Shown piece by piece: positions 25,601 to 36,620 of a DNA stretch of 64,000 nucleotides. Positions within the stretch are counted from its first letter, which is position 1. Each line of letters begins with the position of its first letter. A program made the translations under genes and the position numbers. This DNA is from Taeniopygia guttata (taxonomy: Eukaryota > Chordata > Aves > Passeriformes > Estrildidae), in NCBI RefSeq assembly GCF_048771995.1, contig NC_133026.1, positions 12,581,001-12,645,000 of the forward strand, in the 5' to 3' direction. The notes below the pieces were generated by a model that searched no databases, was not told the DNA's origin, and saw nothing but the letters and a program-made list of their open reading frames with translations.

Positions 25601-26307
25601 ACCTTGTTCAATTGTTCGAATTGCACAATCTTGAAATGGGAGAGACTGAGAGAGGAAAATTTCTTATTTTAAATTTGAGCTGATATTATATTGTTTCGCA
25701 TTCAAAATCTCGAGGAAGAAAAATTAAATTCATAGTAGCTCAACCATTCTGGCCTTTTGTGCAAGAAATAGGAGGAATTTTGAAAAAGACAATTTGAATC
25801 ACATACTGATGCATTATGCATACATCTATGTCCATTGAGATACACAAAATACATGAGTTTTACTTTCCAAACATCTACATTTAAAAAAGCATGATTTGCC
25901 ATCTAAAAATGTAAAATAGACCTTATTTTAGCAATGTATTTACAGATGTTTAAGATGGATATCAACAATAAAGGTTGAATTTTATAGCTACACATCCTTT
26001 TTTAAGTCAAGAAGTTTTTAATTGTCCTGAGTAAAACTGAAAAAGCAGAATTACATTAATATCTTTGTAGAAAACTGAGTGAAAGAGGTAGCAGTGGATA
26101 GGGAGTCTAAACTATTCACAATCTTAGCAATAAAAAAGAGTGATATTTGCATAATAATACAACATTATTATCTAGAATAAACTGTAGAGTGGACAGAACC
26201 TGTTCAAATTACAATGCACAAAAAGAAATAAAATATTATCTAGTTGTTTTTCAGAATTATGAATATAAAACCATTTAATTTTTATGAATTTATGCAGTCT
26301 TTAAACC

Positions 26308-26328
26308 AAAAAAAAAAAAAAAAAAAAA
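26308..26328 (+). repeat. poly-A run (21 A)
   Basis: An uninterrupted run of 21 A in AT-rich unique DNA, with no retroelement body recognised upstream. Confidence 0.9.
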
Positions 26329-27305
26329 CCTAAGGGAAATTTATGGGAGTACTCACATTAATTGAGGAACATATAACTATGTTGATGTCAATATTAATCT
26401 TTGTCAATAGTTAGAGACACCAGGATTAATGCAACCCCCTTTTTTGTTGATTATACAGCTCTGTAGCTGGTGATGTAGCCAGTAACAGTGCAGGCTGCAA
26501 ATCCAGAACTTAGTGAACAATAACTATTTTTGTCCACAAATTCCATTCAGTGTCAATTGGTGTACTGATGTATTATATTGAAAATAAAAATAATAAACAT
26601 TTTTTAAAAGGCAATTTAACTATTAGGTTAATAACAAACTTGCATTTGGAAAAAATAGATGTATGTATTTGGCGTTTGTGTAGGGACCAGTTCATTCATT
26701 CAGAGTTTTGAAGCAGTAATTCTATGAAGAGTTTTCATGGTAGTGATTAAGTTTTATGACTGATTGTGATATAGGTACACAATCAATAGGCACAATATAT
26801 ATTTGATTTTGCATTTTTTTATGCATCATTTTTGGCTGTAAAATCTGAAGCCAGTTTCATAAAGAAACTATAGTTCTGTAATTGGAACAATGTGTGCATA
26901 GTACCAATGGCAGGAGGAACAAATGCCTTTTGGACTAAATCAGAGTAACTTACTCAGCTAAGTCTGAAAAGCTGTGTGTAAGGAGTTACATATTCCCTCC
27001 TTGTATGGAACCATTTTTCAAGTTTAACAATGTACTACAAAGAATAATTCTTAATCTCAAGAGAAGACTGAATAATAAGAGGAAAAAAAGAGAAAGCTAA
27101 TAAAATCCCTCAGAGGCACACAAATTGCTTGAGTTCCCTACATTTATTTTCTTAAAAACTGGGGTGAGATAATGGCTTATATGGTTACTGGCAAACACAT
27201 ACAGCAAACTCCAACACGGCACAGAAGAAGGTAAAAGACAGGGGCTAGTCAGGGGTAATAAACTCCATGGATCATTTCAGATGTGAATTTCAACTGAAAT
27301 ATACA

Positions 27306-27345
27306 GATATACATATATAAGTATACACACACATGCACACACATG
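27306..27345. repeat. TA/CA microsatellite-like run
   Basis: GATATACATATATA (27306-27319) is followed by a 25-base unbroken purine/pyrimidine alternation (27321-27345) with CACACACA and CATGCACACACATG units. CA-rich alternation is the classic context for Z-DNA formation. Length is modest, so this is a short compound microsatellite. Confidence 0.75.
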
Positions 27346-27687
27346 AAGATTTTATTACTTGATCGTTCTTGGTGGCTTTGTATCCTCAGCAGGTGTAAGG
27401 AGACTCTGGAGAGCAGCAATGGGTCTGTAGCCCCTCTCATTATCAGCACACACAGCGACAGCTGTTCAACCTTTTAAGTGAAAAGCATGTGCTGCTCTGC
27501 ACTCTTCCTTCTTTGTTACCAGAACAGCTCTGTCCTGGATTAAGCCCAAGAATATCTACAGAAGAAACAGAATTAAACCCTCTCCCAACACCTATAGCTC
27601 TATAAAATATTTCCCTAGTAATGTAACCATAAGCCATGTCATTCAGGAGCGATGACAAATGTGGCCCAAAACAATATTGAGATTGAG

Positions 27688-27870
27688 AGTGGTGACACAC
27701 TGTCACAGGCTTCCCAGAGAAACTGTGGATGCCCAAGTCCTGAAGTGCTCAAGACAAGGCTGAACAGAACTTTGAACAACCTGATCTTGTGGAAGGCATC
27801 TTTGCCTATGGCAGGGTGTTGGAATTAGATGATCATTAATGTCCCTTCCAACCCAACCCAAAATTTCAAA
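27688..27870 (+). mobile_element. CR1 LINE, 3' fragment
   Basis: A short diverged CR1 tail. Diagnostic blocks in order are ACAGGCTTCCCAGAGAAACT, TGGATGCCC, AACAACCTGATCTTGTGGAAG, TATGGCAGGGTGTTGGAATT and GTCCCTTCCAACCCAA. The usual terminal ATTCTATG repeats are lost or degraded. The wording of the 3' UTR (TGTGGAAGG and GGCAGGG before TTGGAA) differs from the copy at 21980-22661, so it belongs to a different CR1 subfamily. It is far too short to encode anything. Its 5' boundary is uncertain by tens of bases. Confidence 0.85.
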
Positions 27871-29054
27871 GCTTTAGTTTTTGTCACTATGTTCTCTATT
27901 CTTTTGTTATTTGGGAAGAGGGAGTTACTTTCAGAGTCAGTTACTTTTACATAATTGTCCTTTTTTCACTGTCTTGTTTTGCTTTCTATCTCTGTCTTTC
28001 CATGATTCTTTAAAGCTACTGCATCTTGTTTATTTTGCAAGAATTTACCTTAAAGGAAGAGACACTGATATTATCTCTATCATACTTGTTGCAATACAAG
28101 TTTCAGTTATTGTAGTTCACTTTCAACCTGCATGAACATTGACTATTGGCTGCTTAACCACAATTTTCCTGGGATAAGTGTTTTTTTTTCCCTGAAAAAG
28201 TGTTTAATAAAATTTATAATGCTGTGAAATTCAACTGCAGTGAAATTTTCTACCCTGAAATTTGCTGGTACTAGAGGAAAACACAATGTGTAATGCTGCT
28301 GTGCTCCAAAATTTGCATTTGCTGGTTATAGCATTCATGCAGAATTTAAGTTGCCTTCAACAGAATAAGCCTAACTTATTTAGTATGACTAGAAGGGAGC
28401 TGTTAGAATAAGACAAGAGCAGTACAAGCATGTAAAATTCTATTTATCTATGACAGAGCCCAAGGGGCTCTGGGCTGCCTAATAGGAATCCATTCTCTGC
28501 CAGTCTTCACTATGAAGAGCTAGAGACCCCTGAAGAAATGTTTATCAATGGTAATTGGACTGCCATGGCTTAGTAGTGTATCATTAATTATATAATTGCA
28601 TTTAATTAAAAATCCTTACAATAGCAGTTTTCAGCTGATCTGGTCTTTTTGATGAAACTAAAAAGAAAATAATAGAAAAAACTTACTGTGCATTAGTAAT
28701 TGTTAAATTACATTAAGGATTAGTACTGCAATTTGCAGTTACCAGTCTCTTATTCTGTTACAATGCTAGAAAATTTTACAGTTGCAAACAGTCTTAAGTT
28801 TTGCATTTTGTCTTCAGCACTTATCTATAATGTTAAACCCTAAATTGTACAAGGAATGCCTTGATGGTTTTAATAGAGTTACTTCCAGTCTAACTTTCAA
28901 AATTTCTCCAAATAATTGCAAGTATTTATTGGAGAAAGAAAAAAATAATTTAAAAAAAGAGTGGACTTAACCTACTTGTGACTGATTTGATTTTTTCTCC
29001 ATAATTTTTGGTGTCTCATATAGAAATTGAGATTGAAGGCAGCTTCTGAGTATC
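27871..29054. other. non-coding stretch with AT homeodomain-type cluster
   Basis: Unique AT-rich sequence between two CR1 tails. It includes the TAATTA-rich patch at 28580-28612. No gene or other repeat is recognised. Confidence 0.6.
28580..28612. other. cluster of TAATTA-type sites
   Basis: Within 33 bases the sequence shows CATTAATTAT, ATAATTGC and TTTAATTAAA. These TAAT cores are what many homeodomain proteins bind. In an AT-rich region such clusters also arise by chance. No neighbouring gene gives context. Confidence 0.3.
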
Positions 29055-29178
29055 TGTGTTCAAGAAGTGTTTGGACAAAGCTCTGTGGTTCTTGTGGTGT
29101 CCTGTGCAGAGCCAGGAGTTGGACTTGATGACCTTGATGGGTCTCTTTGAGCTCAGTTTATTCTATGTTTCTGTGATA
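29055..29178 (+). mobile_element. CR1 LINE, 3' terminal fragment
   Basis: Only the last 120 or so bases of a CR1 copy are present: TTCAAGAAGTGTTTGGACAA, then GAGCCAGGAGTTGGACTTGA, GATGGGTCTCTTTGAGCTCA and TTCTATGTTTCTGTGATA at the end. The wording matches the same 3' UTR type as the copy at 21980-22661, so both probably come from one subfamily. It is severely 5'-truncated, which is typical for this family. Confidence 0.92.
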
Positions 29179-32100
29179 TCCACAGAATTTCAGTGAACTC
29201 CACCTGCATATAAAATGCTCTGAGTAAGGTTCTGTCTGTGACAAATCTCAAAGTCCTTGGGTAGGCAAATGAGCTGTAGCAGTCTGAAGTCAATTTTTAG
29301 CTGCCATGAAACCGGGGCAACAAGGCCCTTAAAGGATGCAGGTCTAATTGAGGAGTCATGAATGCTGGCATGTGATAACATTCTTTAAACATTGTCTCTG
29401 ATCTCTGACCCTGCTCCTCAGTGACAGCACAGTTCAAGGGCCAGGAATGTTTCAGCATGGACAAAGCACACCCAGGCACAGAATCACTTCTAGCTCATTT
29501 CTAAACACACAGGTTTGAAAGCTGTGCCGTGGATTGGGGCAGGTCTAGGGTCTTCTCTCATTACTGCAAGTATTTCTTCAGCAGGAAATTTTCAGGATGT
29601 AGGATGAGCAAGAGAGGAAAATATTCTTTCAGTGTTTAAGCATTGCTTTGGCAAGATGCATGAGCCAAAGCAAAGCCAATAACCTAACTAAGTTAATTGG
29701 TAAAACTGTTCTGGTTATTTGGGTCTCTGCTCCAGATAAGCAGGAGGGCCATACCAGGCCAGGCCTGAAAGAACTCTTCCCCGATGGAAGAAGGCTTTGA
29801 CTGCTTTGTTACTACTAAAGATAGAGATAAAGCACCTTCTCTAGATCTGAAGGCATGTGACAGAACTCACATCTGCAAAGTTAACCCAAATTGCACAGTG
29901 ATCAGAGGTGACTATACTCAGACTGCTGCAAGGGAATGGCTCTCCAGCCCCAGGGGCTTTAGCAGAAGTACTAGCTTGGCCCTTGCCCATGGTTTGAGAC
30001 AGCAGATGAGCCACACTAGGGTCCATTCTGATTCTGTGGTTATGTAGATGGTTGTGTCACCAAATCCCTGGTCACATGTAGTTAATAGTATAGATATGTC
30101 CTTGAAAAACTTGGCTTCTGTTCACCTAAGTGGGAGTTGAGCCATGAGTCAATTACTACTAACAATGCTGTTATTAGGAAAATGTGTTTGAGATCACCCC
30201 TGCACACTGAAAGGTTCACGGAAGCACTCTGCCTTGAGAAAATGTAATGTCTTTTCATGATTGTAAGCTAATTCCATATTTTCTTAAAATAAAGTTTATT
30301 AGCAGTTATGTATTAGCAATATAATGATAAAAAAATATTAATATGGCTCACACACATCAGTAAAAGCAATCAGCTTTCAGAGTGTTTCACCCCAAGGCTG
30401 TATTTTGAAGCATATACAAGCAAAGATAAATAAATCAGGGAGAGTTGATTCTCTGTGACATTACTGTTTTTCTCAGTGTGACTGATTTTAATAAAGTTAA
30501 CATTTCAAGAAAACACTCCAAAATGTGCTCTTCATGTTTGCAGTCCACCAGCCTCCATTCATTTGGCCAGAACCAAATACAAAGAAGAAAATCAGTGCTG
30601 CTGTTGAATTCCATTTCATGCCTTATGTAGGGAGATTTGTAAAACTGTCCCTTTCTGACTTGGAGATAAGTGGAATAACTATGAATTCAGCTTCAGGCAA
30701 GCTGCTTTTCAAGCAAACCTGTCAGGAGACAGAAAGACAGTTAATAATAATTCATTCTTGTGCTGTGTCTCAAGCAATTAGTGAAGGTATAGGGCAGACC
30801 TGAAAAACACATAACATTAACATACCCTAAAAAAATCCACAAAACACAAATGCCTTCAAAATCCTCCAAAAACCCAAACCCAAATCATAAATCACATTTC
30901 TCATTTGTAGAGGAACAGAAACATTGGGGTAAGCACAGGAACCAGAATTAAGGGATTAATTGTTGGGGGAAAATGATCCTTGTCTATAAAGTGCTTTTAT
31001 GAGAATACAAAATCCAAAGCACAGCAGAGAGCTGGATTTAATTCACTGTATTTTTACAAAATGCCTGCTCAAGAAAACAATCTCTGGGGCATCAAGTGTA
31101 AATGAACTGTGAACATAGAGATCGCCAGTTGGAAAATAATGTCAATATGAACAACCAGAAATATGCAGAATCAGCTTGCAGCAGTGTGCTACAACTGAGC
31201 AATTCAGCCACCAAATCATTTTTCCCCTGAGCGCAACAAGCTTTTAATCAGTATCCAGACTGAATTTAGATCTTCCAATGGAGCAAGGACTTCCACTTAA
31301 TTGAAGCAGAAGGACCAGTGCCATGGACAAAATCACAGATGTAATTATAACACCTAACATCACAGCCTTTTTCTGCTTAAGAGAAATGCAATGGGATATT
31401 CTTTCTATTTTTTGGAAGAAATGCTAACGATTTAGAGGAGCAAATTGTAACAAAAAGTGAGAGGATAAAGTTAACTTTTTCTAGATTTATGAAAATATTA
31501 TGGATTTTGAGCTGTTATTATGAGTGTCTGTGAAATGCTAATAAATAACAATACACAAACCCACCAAATTACCTCAATGAATGCAATTCACAAAGATATT
31601 TTCTCTCTAATAATTCCTGTGAGATGAATCATCTACAAAGCTACAGTACTTGGAGCAATTTTTGATATGGATCTTTTTCAACAGTAGGGGGGGGGGTGGG
31701 GGGAAAAAGAATACAAAGAGTTTTGAGGCATAATTTGCTACCTCTGCTTGCTCTTACTAGAAGACCAAACAACAGGGTAGGAAAAAATGAACCCTTCTGT
31801 CTGGTGAATCATTATCTCTCCTTGTCACAGTTACTAATATTAGCTTACCTTTTTAAATTTAACTGGCATTTAAAGCTTTTTCTGTTAGGAGCACATTAAG
31901 AACCCTGTGTTTGCAATTTAGTGCTGGCTATTGCTGAATGATCTGAGCATGGTGCAAGGAGCAGGAGCAAGGTGCTGCTGGCCAGAGGAAAAGCCCTTTG
32001 GTAAAATACTAATGATAGACCATAGAGCATCCTGGCTGAGTCTCAAAGTAACTGTGCTCCTGGCTACTGTGATCCTTTTTTCTCTAGAATGTAAGTAGCA

Positions 32101-34393
32101 AATAACATGAAGAGGCAAACAAGAAAAAAAAAAAATTAAAGATTCTAGCTACAGTCCAGAGAAGCTGAAGGGAGCAGAAGGATGTGTGATGCACATAAAA
32201 CTGACTAGTAACAGAGGCAGTGCCTCTTTTGCTGTGTCTCTGATATGAAGGTGGAACTGATGAGGAACTGGGATAGGGGAGAGGGTGGGATTTGTCATGG
32301 AGTCAATGTTTCCAGGAGGGCAACATAGATCTGATCTGGCCTGAGTTTTTCTCACCTTTAACACTGGACTGTAACAGATGCAAGTAATTGATCTCTTTAT
32401 GCTTCATTGAACCCGTCTCCTCATGGAACTTTCTGTCCAACTACAAACACTGGGAAGGAGAACATTTATGGAAAATGTCTGTCAGTCTTGTCTGCCAAGA
32501 CAAAAAAAAGAGATACATCTGGTCTGCATTTTGAGCCCAATGCCCCCAACTCAGCAATCAGGTGCAGAAGATGGGGCCTAAAGGCTCCAAACAGAGCTGT
32601 AAATGGTAAATGTCCTAGATAGGAAAAGGAAGAAGAAAAGATTACAGTAATGTTTAGAGTATGGAAAATTTGGAAGAAAATGGCTTAGTAGAGTGCCAAC
32701 ATCCAACAGAGAAAATAAATACAGCCAGTGGGTTAGAACAATTATAAGAACTCAGATGTCAGTCTTCTTTAGGTCATCAAATTTCTTCTTTGGTTGGTAT
32801 GTGTGGCTGCTTTCTAAATAAGGAAGTTCTCTCAAATTGCATTGAATTTCAGAATGTATAAAGCATAAAATTAAAAATAGCAAAGAGATATTTAAGTGGG
32901 AAATTATACTTTTGCAAATACAAAAAGACCCATAAGTAATAATTTACTTCCAATTCATATTAATTTTACTTCTAATATGCAAGAGCAACACCAGATTCAA
33001 TATTTTACTGGAAAAAAATACTTTTGTTCCCATATCTGCTCATTTTATCTTAAAGAATTAGGGCAACTAGAGGAAAAACAGGAAAACACGGCAACAGCAG
33101 CCATGAAGTAACCTGTGGCTGCCTTGTAGTGCAGACTGCAGTAAGGAACAGGTGTTGGCTGACCAATCAACAGGAGGGGAGCAGTGGCTTCCTGAGAAAA
33201 AAAGATTGAAAATTATCTTATGAAGTTAAAAAATAAGTTCTGTTCTGGACTTCTCTGTTGTTTCACTAAAGCTAAGAGTGGAGATTGGAGGTTACCTCAA
33301 TATCAGAAAGAGGAATGGTATCACTTTAACCTGCACTTGAGCTTTCCTGCTGAAATCCTTTCATGATGAGAGCAAATGTACTGGAGAAGATTATAATAAT
33401 TTTACAAGAGCCAAATACCTGCAGTTATTTGTTTTACACAAATTAGATACATTTGGGGAAGATCAGTTTCCTAATATACTTTTTTTGACATCTTTGTTAG
33501 AATTCCCTGTCAAGAGATGCAAATATGCATATCTCCCCAAAGGGTCATAACATTAGACAAATCGAACAATATGAAGACCTAAGAAACTTTGAATGATAGA
33601 TTCCTAAGAAAGTGCCTGTTTTAGGCCATTTTTGATGCTTGAAGTGGTATTTAATTTTGTTATTGACAGATTTATGCTGGATCTTTTTCTGTCTCCATGC
33701 TTAATATGTTCTTGATTTCTTATGATACCAAATATTTTTGTACTTCTTCTTTCAAACAGTGGCTTGTAAAAACATTCAACAAATCTATTGCTTGCTGCTG
33801 GAAGCTGTTATAATTTATTATAGTAGTTATTTTTGTACAAAATACATGCAAATTTATTTTTTATAGTTATTATCAATATAATTTAAGGAAATGTAAGGTA
33901 AGTATAAGAAAAATCTCAAACTAATGAGCAAACAAACAAAATATATTTGAAAGTCACTTTATCAGCAGCAAATGAAGGAATGAAAAATAAAAAAAGAGGT
34001 ATTTACTTACACATTTTTTCTGTCTGGAAAAAGGATGGACAGACATCTTGAAAGTCTCCTAGTAATGATAAGGTAAAAGGGATAATAAAGTTGACAAAGA
34101 TCTTTACAGTTCTACAAATCATGATGATGAGTTACACTTTAGGTTTTTTTTTGCAATGCCAGTCAGAGCATAGGAGAATCTAGAACTATAATTATTGATG
34201 AATTTGGAGAACTAGGAAAACTGACTAAGCAATATGTTCTGGAGTTCTTCAGTGACTCTTTTTGCCCTTTTTTTATTCAGAACCTAAGGAAAGACTACAG
34301 GGAGAGAAGTTGGAGGGTCTTGGCCTCGCTCAGGAAATCGCAGCAGCACAGAGTCATTGGGGTGACAGCAAGTCCAGGAGGTGCTCAGAACTC
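29179..34393. other. non-coding unique stretch
   Basis: No gene is supported. A mildly GC-richer patch lies at about 29720-30030, an A/C-rich patch at about 30820-30890 and a G-tract at 31687-31703. The frames on both strands at 29784-30047 are short and carry no motif. Confidence 0.6.
31687..31703 (+). repeat. G-tract (G10-T-G6)
   Basis: Ten G, one T and six G in a row on the + strand, followed by a run of A. It does not satisfy the strict four-run quadruplex rule with loops of at least one base, but intermolecular or slipped forms are possible. Confidence 0.85.
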
Positions 34394-34478
34394 ATGCACC
34401 AAAAGTTCAGATGGGGTTGCTTAGGGATTGATGCAGATGAGTCTTGAAAATCTCCACAGATGTAGATCACCAAGTCCA
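34394..34478 (-). mobile_element. possible CR1 LINE 3' remnant, minus strand
   Basis: Read on the + strand, GGGGTTGCTTAGGG, then GATGAGTCTTGAAAATCTCC and ACAGATGTAGATCACC follow the order of the reverse complement of a CR1 3' end, where GGTTGCTCAGGG, TCTTGAATATCTCC and GGATGGAGACTCCAC are expected. The match is diverged and short. The upstream 34270-34390 part does not clearly continue the element. If real it is the only minus-strand CR1 in the window. Confidence 0.45.
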
Positions 34479-36145
34479 AAGATCATTATATTCAAGGATA
34501 ATATTAAGAGTGAATTTCATACTCTGCTTGCTGACAGAAAGCAGAGCTAGAGGGATATTTTGGATTGCTCATAGTAACATTCTTATATCATTCTAAATTC
34601 AATTTTAAAATAATTGAGAACTTGGTGAAAATGTTACAGCAGAATGCAACATTGATCATAGTGGTAATTTATCAAAAACATTATTAAAACAAGCATAAAG
34701 GAGAGTAGGAGAGGAACATAGTCAACTCTTGAACTTTTCAGCCTCTTAAAACACTCAAAGGAAGCCATTCTAAGTGAAAACCAAGACAGTTTACTTAGTT
34801 AAAGTAAAAGCAGAAAAAAACAAAATACTCTTATAATTAGATCTAGTCTCAAGAGAGTTTCAATTAGCAAAGAATAAAAAAAATGTTCTAGAAGGGTTAT
34901 CGTCTGTAAGAAAAGAGAGAGTTTTCTCAAGGAAGTAAAGATATCTACACATGATATTCACATGTCTAAAAAGATATTTTCTCTTTCAATACTCAAAAAA
35001 AATGCACTTTTATCTTTCAGAAATGGTGATAGAAAATGTTTGTGTAATTTCTGATTTTTTTATAGAAATTAGATACATTCAGTAGCTGAACTTTTCATGT
35101 TTTTACAACAGTTTTTATGACATGAAGTAAAGAGGAAGAAAATAAGTTTGGCAGGTTTTTCTCTTGCATTTGCTGGGGAATCCAGAGATGTCATGGAATA
35201 GCTATTTTTTTTTCTCACTCTGCTTACCAGATATGCTTCTTAATGTCCTCCAAGGTAGGAAAAAACCTGTCTATGCCTAAAAGTCTTTCAGAGACTAACA
35301 TCCAGTTTATGAATTTTACAGTGTCACTCCTCACTACTGTTTTAAAGGTCCAGTGAATGGTGCAGATGAGCTCAGGGACTGTCTTCTTCCCAGAACTGTA
35401 AATGGACATTAAAAGTGTTTTTTCTAAAGACATCAGAAGGGGTGGTATATATAATGTGATCTGATTTTCAGCAGATATAACTGTTGATTTCTTTTAATTA
35501 TATGCTGCCTATAAAAAGAGGAAGAAATTTTTTTAGTAGCATTCCCTTTTCTAAAGCTGACTCACACCAACACAGCGGTAAATTCATATGTTAGGTTATT
35601 TTCCACTCACACACCTGAGAAAATGACTTCCTTATCTCGTAGGGTGTAATAGTCTGTAGTCTTTCATACATTGTTAAATATATTGTTAACAGAAAACCAG
35701 ATTGAGTTTTGTACAAAAGAGTAACTTTGGAGTAAGTGCAATGCAAGCTATCACGACATTTAGGGAATCCTGCAGTAATGAGCTAACACTTCAAGTGGTG
35801 TATTTCTAATTGTCATTAATATTATTTTTCTGAATAATTGATTTTACCAGTAATAAAAAACAGAGAATAAAAATTATTTTCATGTGTAGATCATTAAATA
35901 AAAGGGAATATTTAAATCATTTTCTAAAATACATGTTTACATGCACTAAATCATTGTCTTATTCGATTTTTCCTTTAAAAGATAAACCATTGTAAAACAA
36001 ACCCCAAAAGCCAACGGCTTAATTTAATGTACAAAAGCATTACTCTCTTCTGCAAGGGAAAGAGAGCAGCAGCTAAATTTAATTCTGGTGTATCCAGTTC
36101 TTACCCTTTTGACCGTAAGTTCCAAATCCATTTCTCTGTGCGAAT

Positions 36146-36203
36146 TAGAAGGGGAAGGAAGGAGTAGGTAGAAGAGGGTGGGAGAGGGAGATGAATGGAA
36201 AAG
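36146..36203 (+). repeat. purine-rich tract
   Basis: Almost all A and G on the + strand (AGAAGGGGAAGGAAGGAG and similar), with only a few T. Homopurine tracts can form triplex structures. No gene context is visible. Confidence 0.7.
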
Positions 36204-36409
36204 TGAATATAACATGCTGTTTTTTCACTTAAAAGAAATTTAAGACTGAAAAATGGAAAAAAATCCAAGATTATCTGATGTCTATAATTAAGTCCTCAAC
36301 AAAAAAATAAGTTTTTCTTAATGCTACTAGACACAAGCCCTGCTGCTTTTATTGTGGTTTTGGATACAGGGGAAGATTCTCTGGTATGAGAGTTCAGTGA
36401 AGAAAGTTT

Positions 36410-36620
36410 TGTCAGATCTGACGGGCCGGGCCAAACTGGAACTTGAGACATCTCAGGAAAACACAGAGTTGTCCCTGTGACTCTGTGTGTCCTTCCTTGT
36501 GGAGCATTGGGGAGGACAAGGAGTAGCTGGGACAGGGCGTGCCTTGCCCAACCCTGCTGCCTGTGGAATGTTGGAAACAAGCAAAATCTTTTGGGAGGAG
36601 CTCTGCTCCTTCCCATAAAA
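36410..36620. other. GC-richer islet with small hairpin
   Basis: The patch begins near GACGGGCCGGGCC, has several CpGs and is set in AT-rich DNA. At its right edge GGGAGGAGC (36593-36601) pairs with GCTCCTTCCC (36605-36614) with one bulged base and a 3-base loop, directly before CATAAAAG. Open frames on both strands (up to 116 codons, minus 36296-36646) show no motif. It could be an old LTR-like fragment or a regulatory element. I cannot tell. Confidence 0.3.

Larger units (their letters stand above)
22662..27687. other. non-coding stretch between CR1 copies
   Basis: No gene is supported. The stretch holds a GC-richer patch at about 24120-24620 with a donor-like GAG|GTAAGG site near 24537 but no convincing exon, a poly-A run (26308-26328), and a CA/TA alternating run (27306-27345). 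Small frames on both strands overlap one another and have no motif. Confidence 0.6.

Noticed and set aside
29720-30047. GC-richer patch with open frames on both strands
   Set aside because: No repeat or protein signature was recognised; reported only in the regional entry.
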